From contig CAWJTQ010000009.1 in assembly GCA_963845695.1 (NCBI GenBank), positions 434,001-498,000 of the forward strand: a stretch of 64,000 nt of DNA. Direction: 5' to 3'. The stretch is from CAWJTV01 sp963845695 (GTDB lineage Bacteria; Planctomycetota; Planctomycetia; Isosphaerales; Isosphaeraceae). Below, piece by piece: positions 36,585-46,384 of the stretch. The translations under genes were made by a program, and so were the position numbers. The notes below the pieces were generated by a model. The model searched no databases and was not told the DNA's origin. It worked only from the letters and a program-made list of their open reading frames with translations. Position 1 is the stretch's first letter. Each line of letters begins with the position of its first letter.

Positions 36585-38525
36585 TTACCAGCCGAGGCCG
36601 ATCTCGTTCAATCGATCGCGGATCTTCGGCAGATCGCACAGCATCACCGAACCGTCGGCCTCGCCCCAGAAAAACTGTTGCCGCGCATCAAAACCGAACA
36701 CGTAGGAGAGCCCTCGACGCTCGAGTGGGATCCGTGCCAAGGTTCGTCCACTCTTGCGATCGACGAATCGAAGGGAACCGTCGGAGTAGGCGTGTCCGTC
36801 TTCGATCCAGGAATCACCGTCCGGCGCGAACATCGCGACCGGCCGCTGTACTCGACGGATTTGCTCGAGTTTCGGATAAGACCAGACCTCCGTGCCCTCC
36901 GGTCGGCCCTCGCTTTGTGACTCCAGCCCAAGCAGCGATCCCGATGAGCTGAAGTGAGCTACTCGCAGATAACCCCCTTCGAATTCCTTGCGCGTCGTTC
37001 CCGTCATCGTGTCGACGAGAACCGTCCTGTAGCTACTCCTGTCTTTGACCGCGCGTCCGCTGATGACAAAGGCGGAGCCGTCGGGTGCCATCCAAAGCTC
37101 GGCGCGGTAGGCATACTCCGTGAGCGTCTTCACGGTCTCGGGTTTGGGCTTACCCGGAGTGAGGCGGTGGATCGGGATGACACGAGGATGTTCGCTGGGA
37201 AGGAATTCGGCGAAGGGAGGAACTCCGTCAACCGTCTCGACTCTCGCCAGGACGATCTCTTCGGGGCCACGGAACGCAAGCCCGTCTTGAAGCGCCGGTC
37301 GGAGTTTCCAGGATTGGAGCTTCCGCCCCGAATCGACGTCCCAGAGGCTCGCCACGTTACCCGCGGCGAACGCGAAACGATGCCCGTCGGGACTGAAAGC
37401 GAGGCCGGTGTTATCCGTAAAGAAACCGCGCGGCACGGTGAACACATGCCGCAAGACACCCGTCTTCCGGTCCCAGATCCCGACTTCCCACTCCAGTGAC
37501 AGCGCCGCGACGTATCGCCCGTCGCGGGAGAAGATCGCTTTCTCGATCATGCCCGAGAGACCCCGAAACGACCTGATCCCGCAGCCGTCTTCCAGGTTGA
37601 AGATCGCGACTCTCGCTGGCTGCGCCATGAGCCGTCTCGCTGCCGATCGCCAGGCGGCGGCCGTCGGGAGAAAAGGTCAGAGCATAGGCGTAGTCCGCGG
37701 TGCCGATCGTGAGGAGCTCACGCGCTGACGCGACATCCCAGATGCGGGCGTAATGTCTGCCACAAAAGGCGACGATCGTGGCATCGGGCGAGAACGCGAC
37801 CGAGTAGAGGTCCCATCCCGCGCTGGGGTATCGCCCGCGGCGTTGTCTCGCTCCGAGGTCCCAGACCGTGACGTAGCCTCCCTGACCGCCAGCGGCCAGA
37901 AGCCAGCCACGGCCGTCGGAGTGCGGTCCTGGGTCCTCGGCCTTGCCGCGATGGTAATCGGGCGCGAAGGACAAGGCGTAGACCGGCAACGCTCCGTGGG
38001 GGAGATCGGCCACGATGGTACCCGTCGCCATCGCGTGGACGACCACGCGGCCGTCGCCCAGGCCCTGGGCCGCCAGCGTGCCGTTTTTCGAGAACGCCGC
38101 ACTGTGCGTCCTGCCGGGAAACTGGCGAAGCAAACGACCCGATGCGCCGTCCCACACGGCCAGCCCGCGTTTCTTTCCGTCGCGCACCGGGGCCGCGACG
38201 AAGGCGCCGTCGGCCGACATCGCGATGAACGCCTCTTCATCCTTGGCAAGATCCAGCTCGCCGGGAATCGCGAAGGAATGGATCGGCTTGGTGTTCGAAA
38301 GGTCATAAAGGACGAGGGTGTTCATCGCCTCGTCCGCGACGAGCTGAATCGGCGTGCCGTCGGTACGGAACCCGACAGGCCCGGCCTTGTCGGAAAGGGA
38401 TCTCGTCGGCCGTGGGCGCGTCATCCGTCCAGATGTGCGGGGAGGGAAACCTTCTTGTGATGGTCATCGAGCCGGCTCACGCCGCCCATCAATAACCGCT
38501 TGCCCGTGGCGTCGAAGGCAAGGAG
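36585..38525 (-). pseudogene. WD40/propeller protein, 5' truncated and frameshifted
   Basis: WD40-type repeats are evident: LLAFDATGKRLLMGGVSRLD (about 38520-38460), YSVAFSPDATIVAFCGRHYA, RIWDVASARELLTIGTADYA, YALTFSPDGRRLAIGSE, KAIFSRDGRYVAALSLEWEV, GIWDRKTGVLRHVFTV and LAFSPDGHRFAFAAGN. They occur in three frames, with breaks near 38400 and 37630, and the sequence is cut on its 5' side by an IS5 element at 38527. The end at 36585 (LPKIRDRLNEIGLGW) is likely the natural C-terminus, often seen in planctomycete proteins with serine/threonine kinase or sigma-factor heads. The missing N-terminal part could have held such a domain; that is inference. Confidence 0.65.
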
Positions 38526-38526
38526 A

Positions 38527-39490
38527 ATGGCCAAGCCCTTGCTCCCGGACGAACTCTGGGCCTTGATCCAACCCCGGATTCCGCCTCATCCCCCGCGGCC
38601 CAAAGGCGGACGTCCCCCCCTGGATGATCGCAGGCTGAGCGGGATTCTTGAGAGTTAATGGGAGACAGGTGCTGGCCTGGCGGAGGAAGGTGGGGTATGA
38701 GAGGTCGGGTGGTGTGACGTTGCGCGGCGGTGGACGGTGGGCGGGTCTCAGTGGTTTAGATGTGGTGTTTCCGATCCGGGGTCTAGCGCCGGTTGCGGGC
38801 GGGGCCCGGAATGGAGGCAAAGTCCTCACCGGGATCATCTTCATCCTCAAGACCGGCCTGCCTTGGGAAGACTTGCCCCAGGAGATGGGCTGTGGCTGCG
38901 GCATGACCTGTTGGAATCGCTTGCGCGACTGGCAGGCCGCCGGCATCTGGGACCAGATCCACCCGATCTTGTTGGCCCATCCGACGGGCGACCGACGTGT
39001 CGATGACGAAGAGCTTCGTCAGCGGTTACATCATCGTGCGATTGACACGATTTTGGCCAAGCGGAGTACCTCCGTCAGGCCGACGCGATCGACTTTCGAG
39101 CGGTTCATCGTGGACACCAGTTCCGCCGTGGGTGAGGGGTGAAGAAACCGGTCCCAGCCCCATGGATCGCTCGAAATTGGGGAGCAAACACGCGATCGTC
39201 ACCGACGGCCAAGGCGTCCCCTTGGTCATCGAGACGATCCCGGGGAACACGCCGGATGCCAACTTGACCGTGCCGTTGGTGGATGCCGTTCCCCCCATCG
39301 CTGGCCAGCCAGGTCATCCCCGCCACAACCCAGACCATGCGATGGGCGACCGGGGTTTTGATGACGAAGAGCAACGGCAGGAGTTGCGCCAGGTGTGCGT
39401 GATGATCGTCGCAAGGACATCCACCAGGGGCTCTGCAATCTGGCCGAGATCCTCATCACTTTCCGGTTCCTTGAGTTGTACGGTGTGACT
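38527..39490 (+). pseudogene. decayed IS5-family transposase
   Basis: The N-terminus MAKPLLPDELWALIQPRIPP with PKGGRPPLDDR (38527-38634) is followed by about 173 bp of foreign sequence. The gene then resumes at KVLTGIIFILKTGLPWEDLP, QEMGCGCGMTCWNRLRDWQA, then DFERFIVDTSSAV, GPSPMDRSKLGSKHAIVTDG and PLVDAVPPIAG, with frame changes near 39080 and 39130 and a degenerate C-terminal end. It is inactive. Inserted into the WD40 gene. Confidence 0.7.
38636..38808. mobile_element. small insert inside the IS5 transposase gene
   Basis: About 173 bp (AGCGGGATTCTTGAGAGTTA near the left, CGGGCCCGGAATGG at the right) separate DDR and KVLTGIIF of the transposase, which are adjacent in intact relatives. The insert has no coding frame. 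It might be a MITE-like insertion or a rearrangement; I saw no clear inverted ends. Confidence 0.35.
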
Positions 39491-39531
39491 TAGAGTACAT
39501 CGATTGGCTGGGTTCTTTTAGGCGATCTAAG

Positions 39532-39548
39532 AAAAACGGAGCCTCCGT
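39532..39548 (-). terminator. Rho-independent terminator of the HpcH/HpaI gene
   Basis: On the minus strand ACGGA-GGC-TCCGT is followed directly by TTTTTC. It lies about 30 nt after the stop of the minus-strand aldolase gene. Confidence 0.6.
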
Positions 39549-39576
39549 GCACCATGGTATTTTCCTACCACACCCT

Positions 39577-40374
39577 TTAATACTTGGCGAGCTCCTCGGC
39601 ATCGGCATCGGAGCTGATGTGTTTCATGAGTTCGGCCGCGCCCTCCATCATCATCTTGAGCTCGCTGTTGACGGCGATGAACTGCCAGCCCTCGCGGGCG
39701 CGGCGCACGGCATCAGCAGGGCTGAAGACATGCAGGCCGCACGGCAAGTGATTGCGCTGAGCCGCCTCACGGATCCGCGTGAGGGTGGCCTCGAAGGTTT
39801 CCTTGCTGGCGAACGAACCATCGGCGGACCGCATCGAGTAGCTCAGATCGTTGGGACCGACGAACACCGCGTCCAGGCCGGGCACGGAATAGATCTCGTC
39901 GGCGATCTCCACGGCCGCGATGTGCTCGGTCTGGATCACGACGAGGATCTCGTCATCGGCCCGGCTGTAGTATTCCTGTGCCGTCGTGCCGAAGTTGAGA
40001 GAGTGCATCCCGCCGCCGATGGATCGATTGCCGCGAGGAGGATACTTGCACGCCGCGACGATCGACCGAGCCTCGTCGGCGTCCATCACCATCGGGGCGA
40101 CGATCCCCATGGCGCCGCAATCGAGGACCATCTTGATGTACTCATGTTTCCCGGTAGGGATCCGTGCCAGGGGGACGCAGCCAGCGTCGGCGATCACGGC
40201 GAACATGTAGCTGGCGGTCTGGATATCGGTGTGGGTGTGCTCCATGTCGACGGTCAGCCAGGGGAGTCCCACCCGTGCCATGAATCGGGAGGCCGCGATG
40301 CTGCCCAGCGTCAGCCAGGATCCGATCTGCGGTTTCCCGGCGCGCAACGCCCGTTTGACTGGATTCTCTTTCAA
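39577..40374 (-). CDS. HpcH/HpaI-family aldolase
   Basis: 265 residues. Class II aldolase of the HpcH/HpaI type, which cleaves 2-keto-3-deoxy acids (4-hydroxy-2-oxoacids) to pyruvate and an aldehyde. Motifs: GSWLTLGSIAASRFMARVGL, PWLTVDMEHTHTD (catalytic His region), PLARIPTGKHEYIKMVLDCG, GIVAPMVMDADEARSIVAAC, KYPPRGNRSIGGG (substrate Arg), VVIQTEHIAAVEIADEI (Glu metal ligand), LDAVFVGPNDLSYSM (Asp ligand) and the C-terminal GWQFIAVNSELKMM. It stands alone, followed by a clear terminator. The natural substrate cannot be decided; rhamnonate- and hydroxyphenylacetate-type enzymes look alike. Confidence 0.92.
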   Translation of the reverse strand: MKENPVKRALRAGKPQIGSWLTLGSIAASRFMARVGLPWLTVDMEHTHTDIQTASYMFAVIADAGCVPLARIPTGKHEYIKMVLDCGAMGIVAPMVMDADEARSIVAACKYPPRGNRSIGGGMHSLNFGTTAQEYYSRADDEILVVIQTEHIAAVEIADEIYSVPGLDAVFVGPNDLSYSMRSADGSFASKETFEATLTRIREAAQRNHLPCGLHVFSPADAVRRAREGWQFIAVNSELKMMMEGAAELMKHISSDADAEELAKY

Positions 40375-40609
40375 CTGAATTCCTCATCATCATCGGGCCA
40401 CGTGATCGATCTCGGAAGGTTCGACCCTCACGAGATCCGAGTTTCGCACGTCACGACCGTCACGGCAAGATAAATGCCGAGTTCCGGATCACCGACGTTC
40501 GATATCGATCGAGGTTGTCTAGGACCGCGAAACCGGCTCGGATAGCATGACGTGTCGGAGGAGATCTGCGGGCATCCGGAATGGGTTGCGGCGTAAGCCG
40601 CGAGACATC

Positions 40610-41777
40610 ATGCGCGTCACAATCGTTACGGAAACCTACTTTCCCCAGGTCAACGGCGTTTCCAGGACCTTGGGGGAGCTGGTCCGCTTCTTGAGAGGAT
40701 GCGGCGATACGGTCCAGGTGATCCACCCGGATTATGGCCATCCCCCTGAGGCCGGCGGGGGGGCTCATTCGGTCCGGTCGATCGTCCTGCCGTTCTACAA
40801 GGAGCTCCATCTGCCGCGGCCGCCGTTTGGCCCGGTCCATCGGGCGATCTCTTCGTTTGGCCCGGATGTGGTTCACATCGCCACCGAAGCCACGCTCGGC
40901 TTCAGTGTCCTGCGCCATGCGATGCGGCGACGTCTCAACGTCGTAACGAGCTTTCACACCAATTTCGATCAGTATACCGGCCACTATGGCGTTGGCTGGG
41001 CACGGGGGATCATCTGGCGTTATTTACGATGGTTCCACAACCGGACGCGGGAGACCTACGTCCCGTCGGAGGCGACGATCCGCCAGTTGGAGCCGCTTGG
41101 TTTCGAGCGGCTGGTGTTGTGGAAGCGCGGCGTGGACAATACGCTGTTCCGGCCCGACCGGCCCGGGCGTTTCGAGATCCGGCGCGCGCTCGGTTGGGCA
41201 CCCGAGGACCTGGTGATCGGCTACGTGAGCCGGATCGCGCCGGAGAAGAACGTCGATTACCTGGCTGATGCTCTGGTGATGGTGGCTTCACAACGGCCGG
41301 GCGTTCGCGTACTGCTGGTCGGCGACGGCCCGTCGCGGGCAGTCCTCGAGAGCCGGATCGGGTCGTTTGCCCAGTTCGTGGGCTATCGGAAAGGGGAGGA
41401 CCTGGCCGACCACTACGCGGCCGCGGACATCTTCGCGTTTCCCAGCCGGACGGAGACTTTCGGGAACGTCGTACTCGAGGCGATGGCTTCGGGGCTGCCA
41501 GTGGTCGGCGTGCGGGCCGGAGGCGTGGGGGAGACGGTCCAGTCCGGGACAACGGGAATCCTGGTCGATCTGTCCGATCCACCCGCGCGCATGGCCGAGG
41601 CGATCCTCTCGCTGATCGACCGGCCGGATGAGCGGTACCGGATGGCGGAAGCCGCGCCGGTACGCGATGAGCCAGAGCTGGGACGCGATCATGGGCGGGC
41701 TCAGGGCTCGCTATCAATTCCTCATCGAGGAACAGCCAGCCCACCAGATCGCTGGACGCGCGGCCGGGGTCGAGTGA
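40610..41777 (+). CDS. GT4 glycosyltransferase, frameshifted near the C-terminus
   Basis: GT-B fold retaining glycosyltransferase of family 4 (MgtA/PimB style). The start at 40610 (MRVTIVTETYFPQVNGVSRT) shows the N-terminal NGVSRT donor loop; HLPRPPFGPVHRAISSFGPD, TSFHTNFDQYTGHYG, KRGVDNTLFRPDRPG, GYVSRIAPEKNVDYL and the EX7E signature in FPSRTETFGNVVLEAMASG follow. After RYRMAEAA the frame breaks near 41660; the other frame continues RYAMSQSWDAIMGGLRARYQ and FLIEEQPAHQIAG to TGA at 41775-41777. Acts at the membrane to transfer hexose to a lipid or sugar acceptor. Ends 14 bp from the convergent Nudix gene. Confidence 0.85.
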
Positions 41778-41791
41778 GCGGTCCAGTTTCC

Positions 41792-42445
41792 TCACGAAGA
41801 GTCTCGGCGCTTCGATCGATAGAGTCTCGACCGATGCCGGCCGCCGGTCCGGGTCTCGCCGGTCTCCTCGACGAGGTCCACCGCGAGCGCCCACCGGCGG
41901 AACCTTCGTGGGTCAATCGGCTCGCCGCGGACGATCTCGTGAACCCTGCGAAGGTCACTCAGCGTGAAGGTCTTGGGGAGGAATCCGAACGCCGTCGCGG
42001 ATTCCTCGAGCCGCCTTCTCAGCCGGCTACGGGCCATGGCGATGATCTCGGCGTGATCGAATGCCAGTGACGGCAGGTCGTCAACGGCGAACCCATGGAC
42101 ATTGGCCGCATCCGACGCGGCTCGAGGGTTCAAACGGTCGGGCCGGACCAGGGTGTAATAGGCGACGGTGACGAATCGCCCGCGCGGGTCCCGGTGCGGC
42201 GCTCCGAAGGTGTGGAGCTGCTCGAGCTCCAGGCCGGTGACGCTGGTCTCCTCCTCCAGTTCGCGACGGGCGCAGACGTCGAGGTCTTCGTCTTCCTCGA
42301 CCAGGCCGCCCGGCAGCGCCCAGTTCCCCTGAAACGGCGGGTTCCCCCGCTGGATCAAGAGGATCTCCAGGCGCTCGCCGCGGATGGTGAAAATCACGAT
42401 GTCGGTCGTCATCGTCAGGGTCGGCAGGCGAAACTTCGGCATCAT
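41792..42445 (-). CDS. Nudix hydrolase with C-terminal winged helix (NrtR-like)
   Basis: About 217 residues from the ATG at 42445 (MMPKFRLPTLTMTTDIVIFT). The Nudix box is GGLVEEDEDLDVCARREL followed by EEETSV, matching GX5EX7REUXEE, with Thr at the last Gly position. The C-terminal part FGFLPKTFTLSDLRRVHEIV followed by IDPRRFRRWAL is the winged-helix extension of NrtR-type regulators of NAD metabolism or of ADP-ribose hydrolases that kept it. It may therefore be an enzyme, an ADP-ribose-responsive repressor, or both. No NAD-pathway gene is adjacent. The cytochrome gene lies 59 bp upstream on the same strand, possibly co-transcribed. Confidence 0.83.
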   Translation of the reverse strand: MMPKFRLPTLTMTTDIVIFTIRGERLEILLIQRGNPPFQGNWALPGGLVEEDEDLDVCARRELEEETSVTGLELEQLHTFGAPHRDPRGRFVTVAYYTLVRPDRLNPRAASDAANVHGFAVDDLPSLAFDHAEIIAMARSRLRRRLEESATAFGFLPKTFTLSDLRRVHEIVRGEPIDPRRFRRWALAVDLVEETGETRTGGRHRSRLYRSKRRDSS

Positions 42446-42503
42446 CTTCTCCGTCGCTCGACCACGAACCACGGACCACTGAAAACCGAACACTTCGAGG
42501 ATT

Positions 42504-43949
42504 TCAAAGCTGCCGGAGGAAGGCGACCAGCCCCGCTTTCTCGTGCTGATCCAGATGCAATTCGAGGATCAGATTGAAGAACTCGATCGTGTCCTCCAGC
42601 GTCAACAACCTCCCGTCGTGGAAGTAGGGCGGCGACTCCTTGATGCCACGTAGCGTGAAGGTCTTGATGGGACCCTGGCTGGTTGCGACCAGGCCGTTCA
42701 TTGTGCAGGGCTTATGGAAGCGCTCGACCTGCAAGTCGTGCATGAGGTTGTCGGTGTAAAACGGCGCGGGGTGGCACTCGGCGCATCGGGCCTTGCCGAA
42801 GAATACGCGCTGGCCGACCATCTCGGGCGAATCCGGTCCGAACTGCTTCGGGTCGAGCTTGCCATCCCAGCGCAGGCCGGGGGCGGGCGGAAAATCGAAG
42901 AGCTCCTGAACCTCAGCCATGAAATGGACCTGGCTCCCCCGATCCAGGGGGTTGACCCCCTTGGCCGCCGCAGACAGGTGATCGCCGTCGAAGTAGGCCG
43001 CCCGTTGCTCGAACTCCGTGAAGTCCTCGATGCTCTTCAACGCGCGCTGCGAGCCGAAGAGCCGCTGGGTGTAGACGCCGCGCAGGCTCGGCGTATCAAT
43101 CCGGCGCCGGTGCGACTGGGGACGGATGTCGCCCACCAGGTGGGTCGCTCCCGACGAGTGGCCGTTGACGTGACAATCCAGACAGGCGACGCCCTGACTG
43201 GGCGCGAGCGCCTTGCGGTCGGCGGTGGCGTTGAACTGCTGCTGGGGGAACTGGCTCACGAGCAACCGCATCCCTTCCATGTCCTTGGCGTTCAGGATGC
43301 CGTTGAAGAGTTCGTAGTAGTTATCCAGCGTGACCATCTTACCCTGGGAGACATCGCCAAGGTCGTGCCGGGTCGTCAGGAAGATGGCAGGAGGGAATTC
43401 GGGGAGGAAGTGGGCGGGTAGGTCAAAATCGAGGTCGAAGCGAGCCAGCCGTGCCAGATGCTTCACTTCTTCCTGGGGAAATACCATGCCGCCGACCTCA
43501 TGATGAGGGTGAGGTAGCGGAAGGAAACCCTTGGGAAACAGGTCGTTGTCGCGGATTTCCCCCGCGGCCGTCTCCGCGAGCTTCTCCCAGGTCATACCGG
43601 GCGGCAGCTTGGTGGCCGGTCCCACCGGGATCGGCTTGCCGCGCGTCATCTTGACCTTGGGATCGACGCGGACCGAAAGGTCGTAGCGTTCCTCCAGGTG
43701 TCGTTTCTGCCGATCCTCCATGGCGCCCTTGTGGGCCTTGTCCCTGGCCATCATGATCTCGAAATGCTCCTGGCCCAGCAGGACCGGAGTGACCTGATCG
43801 TAGCTCGATGTGCCAGACGGCTTGGGTTTCTCGGACAGTTCGCCCTGCTGGGCCGAGGCCCGCGAGGGCATCCACAGACCGACGATGATGGCCAGGGCGG
43901 CCATCGGCCAGAGATCGCTACGGGATCGTACTTGGCTCAGAGCTTGCAT
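42504..43949 (-). CDS. di-haem cytochrome c peroxidase-like (MauG/CCP type) protein
   Basis: About 481 residues from the ATG at 43949 (MQALSQVRSRSDLWPMAALA) with a signal peptide ending near ASAQ. Two c-type haem sites: CLDCH (about residue 245) and CAECH (about 395); the second is followed by PAPFYTDNLMHDLQVERF, and TPSLRGVYTQRLFGSQRALK and TLRGIKESPPYFHDGRLLTL are typical of the bacterial CCP/MauG family (TPTLRxxxxxxPYFHDGR). The N-terminal 200 residues are unusual, charged and without haem motifs. Periplasmic redox role, perhaps peroxide reduction or oxidation of a protein substrate. Confidence 0.88.
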   Translation of the reverse strand: MQALSQVRSRSDLWPMAALAIIVGLWMPSRASAQQGELSEKPKPSGTSSYDQVTPVLLGQEHFEIMMARDKAHKGAMEDRQKRHLEERYDLSVRVDPKVKMTRGKPIPVGPATKLPPGMTWEKLAETAAGEIRDNDLFPKGFLPLPHPHHEVGGMVFPQEEVKHLARLARFDLDFDLPAHFLPEFPPAIFLTTRHDLGDVSQGKMVTLDNYYELFNGILNAKDMEGMRLLVSQFPQQQFNATADRKALAPSQGVACLDCHVNGHSSGATHLVGDIRPQSHRRRIDTPSLRGVYTQRLFGSQRALKSIEDFTEFEQRAAYFDGDHLSAAAKGVNPLDRGSQVHFMAEVQELFDFPPAPGLRWDGKLDPKQFGPDSPEMVGQRVFFGKARCAECHPAPFYTDNLMHDLQVERFHKPCTMNGLVATSQGPIKTFTLRGIKESPPYFHDGRLLTLEDTIEFFNLILELHLDQHEKAGLVAFLRQL

Positions 43950-44310
43950 GAATCGCCTCCCTCGAAAACGGAGAGCGGGTTCGGAGAGAATCCTCGAGGA
44001 ACGGTCAATCGGATACTCGGCGAGCGACTTGCGAAAGCCCGACATCCGGTCTTCCTCGCACGATGAAGACCGCTCGCGGCTGCGCCGTCGGATTCTATCA
44101 GCCGCTGGAACGGGAAACTACGGAGCAGATGCCGGGCCGTTGGCAGCAACGTCGCCGCCATCCTCGTTGCGCGGTTGGGTATGATGGGGTTGACTTGCTT
44201 GACCCGACCGAGCGATTTGCATGGACAATGAGATCGCGGGTCAATTCGGAGGGGTTGTCAATCTTGACCGGGGGCTCCGCCTTTGACGGTGTCCTTCGCG
44301 TGGAGGTCTC
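43950..44310. other. divergent intergenic region
   Basis: No gene. TTGACTTGCTTGACCCGACC (about 44191) has two -35-like TTGAC boxes, but I could not pair them with a good -10. GGAGG at about 44301-44305 is the ribosome site of the MaoC gene. Confidence 0.4.
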
Positions 44311-44769
44311 ATGAACCGGACAGGACCGCTCTACCTCGACGATCTCGAGGTCGGCCAACGATTCCGATCAGGCGTGGTCACGGTCACCGCCGAGAGCATC
44401 AAGGCGTTTGCCGCCGAGTTCGACCCTCAGCCCTTCCACCTCGACGAGGGTGCCGCCGCCGAGAGTTTCTTCGGGGGACTCGTCGCCAGCGGCTGGCAGA
44501 CCGCGTGCCTGACGATGCGGCTACTGGTTAACGGCGAGCTGAAGATCGCGGGCGGACTGATCGGCGCCGGCGTGGACGAGATGCGGTGGCCGCGGCCGGT
44601 CCGTCCGGGCGATACCCTCCAGGCCGAGTCCGAAGTGATCGAGGTTCGCGTTTCCGAGAAACGACCGGACCGGGGCGTCGTCCGGATGAAGACCACAACG
44701 GTTAACCAGGAGAGCCAGCCGGTGATGGAGCAGGTTGCCAGACTGATTGTCCCCCGACGGCCGCAGTGA
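44311..44769 (+). CDS. MaoC-like hot-dog dehydratase, second copy
   Basis: 152 residues, MNRTGPLYLDDLEVGQRFRS onward. The (R)-hydratase block is IKAFAAEFDPQPFHLDEGAA (FDPQPFHLD with Asp and His), then FFGGLVASGWQTACLTMRLL, a variant shared with MaoC proteins that act on longer acyl chains, and the strand part MRWPRPVRPGDTLQAESEVI. Preceded by a strong ribosome site GGAGG. It is followed by 230 bp without a gene and then hisD, with no obvious metabolic link. Confidence 0.9.
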   Translation: MNRTGPLYLDDLEVGQRFRSGVVTVTAESIKAFAAEFDPQPFHLDEGAAAESFFGGLVASGWQTACLTMRLLVNGELKIAGGLIGAGVDEMRWPRPVRPGDTLQAESEVIEVRVSEKRPDRGVVRMKTTTVNQESQPVMEQVARLIVPRRPQ

Positions 44770-44998
44770 GACGTGCATGCAATCCAGGAGGAGAAATCGT
44801 CGATTCGACCTCATGCGTTGGGAGACTTCGGGTCCGGCCGTGGACGGCGACCGTTCGTGTGTCCGGCGGTTCGCTTCGAGTGGGAGGCTGCCACGCCGCC
44901 CTTGGGCATTGCGGCCGATCGGTCGAACACGGTATTGGTAGACATCCGGCCTGAGATGGTGCATCTGTGCCTGACCGGGAGTTGACGGGGAGCCAAGG

Positions 44999-46384
44999 GT
45001 GACGCTGAGAATCCGACGGATTGACTGCGCCAGTGACGACGCCGATCGGGCGATCGCCGAGCTGCGCGCCGAGTTGAGTCCCAAGGGGAACGTGGTCAGT
45101 CCCGAGGGGCGGGCGCGAACGATCGCGGCGTTCGGCGAACCGCTGGAGCCCCAACAGGTCGTCGAGCGGATCTGCAACGACGTGGCTGCGCGCGGGCTCG
45201 ACGCCGTGCTCGACTACAGCCGAAGGCTCGACGGCGCCGTGCTCGAGGCCGGCCAGCTCCGGGTTTCCGCGGCGGAACTGGAGGCCGCTCACCAGTCCGC
45301 CGACGCGGCTTATCTCGAGACGATCGATCGGGTCCGTGGCAACATCCTGGATTACCAGGAGGCCGTCCTTCACCGCGACGTCCGGCTCGACCGCGCGCCC
45401 GGGATCGAGCTGGCGATGCTCTACCGGCCCTTGCGACGTGTAGGGATCTGTATCCCGGGCGGGGCGGCGGCCTATCCCTCGAGCTTGCTCATGACGGTCG
45501 TCCCGGCCCAGGCGGCGGGGGTTGCCGAGATCGCCGTCATCGTCCCACCGACGCGCTTCGGCGGCTACAATCTCGATCTCCTGGCCGCGTGCCGGGCGCT
45601 CGGTGTTTCGGAGGTCTACCGGATTGGTGGTGCGCAAGGGGTCGCGGCTCTGGCTTATGGAATCTCCCCGATCGGGCTCGACCCGGTCGACAAGATCGTC
45701 GGGCCGGGCAACCTCTTCGTTGCGCTGGCGAAGCGGCACGTCTATGGCACGGTCGATATCGACAGCATCGCCGGTCCGAGCGAGGTTGTCGTGATCGCCG
45801 ACGCCACGGCGAGACCCCATTTCCTCGCGGCCGACCTGATCAGCCAGGCCGAACATTCGCCGGGCGCCAGCATCCTGTTGACCTGGGAGCCGTCGCTGAT
45901 CGATCGCGTCATCGCGGCCCTGGAGGAGCAGCTCGACCGGCTGAGCCGGGGCAGTCTCGCGCGCGACAGCCTCGAACGGTTCGGGGCGCTGGTCCTCACT
46001 CGAGACGAAAACGAGGCCGTGGCGCTTTCGAACCGGATCGCGCCGGAACACCTGCACGTCTCGACGTTCGATCCCAAACGGCTCCTCCGCTGGCTGACCA
46101 ATGCCGGCGCGATCTTCCTGGGCCATTATTCGCCGGTCGCCGCGGGTGATTACGCCGCCGGGCCTTCGCACGTGCTCCCCACCGGCGGCACGGCCCGATG
46201 GGCCTCAGGACTCTCAGCGAACGACTTTCTCAAGCGGTCGAGCGTGATCGCCCTGTCGCAGGAGGGCCTCGCCACGCTGGCGCCGGATATCCGTTTCCTT
46301 GCCGACAAGGAAGGACTCACCGCGCACCGCCTGAGTGTCGACATCCGGCTCGATGGAGACGCGCGAGGAGAAACACCGTCATGA
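44999..46384 (+). CDS. hisD: histidinol dehydrogenase
   Basis: Catalyses the last two oxidations of histidine biosynthesis, histidinol to histidine, with Zn2+ and NAD+. 461 residues from a GTG at 44999 with the ribosome stretch GGGGAGCCAAGG before it. Motifs: VAARGLDAVLDYSRRLDGAV, PLRRVGICIPGGAAAYPSSL, YRIGGAQGVAALAYG, VDKIVGPGNLFVALAKR, GTVDIDSIAGPSEVVVIAD, the zinc-site block LISQAEHSPGASILLT and APEHLHVSTFDPKR, then HVLPTGGTARWASGLS. First gene of the histidine cluster; its stop overlaps the next start (ATGA). Confidence 0.96.
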   Translation: MTLRIRRIDCASDDADRAIAELRAELSPKGNVVSPEGRARTIAAFGEPLEPQQVVERICNDVAARGLDAVLDYSRRLDGAVLEAGQLRVSAAELEAAHQSADAAYLETIDRVRGNILDYQEAVLHRDVRLDRAPGIELAMLYRPLRRVGICIPGGAAAYPSSLLMTVVPAQAAGVAEIAVIVPPTRFGGYNLDLLAACRALGVSEVYRIGGAQGVAALAYGISPIGLDPVDKIVGPGNLFVALAKRHVYGTVDIDSIAGPSEVVVIADATARPHFLAADLISQAEHSPGASILLTWEPSLIDRVIAALEEQLDRLSRGSLARDSLERFGALVLTRDENEAVALSNRIAPEHLHVSTFDPKRLLRWLTNAGAIFLGHYSPVAAGDYAAGPSHVLPTGGTARWASGLSANDFLKRSSVIALSQEGLATLAPDIRFLADKEGLTAHRLSVDIRLDGDARGETPS

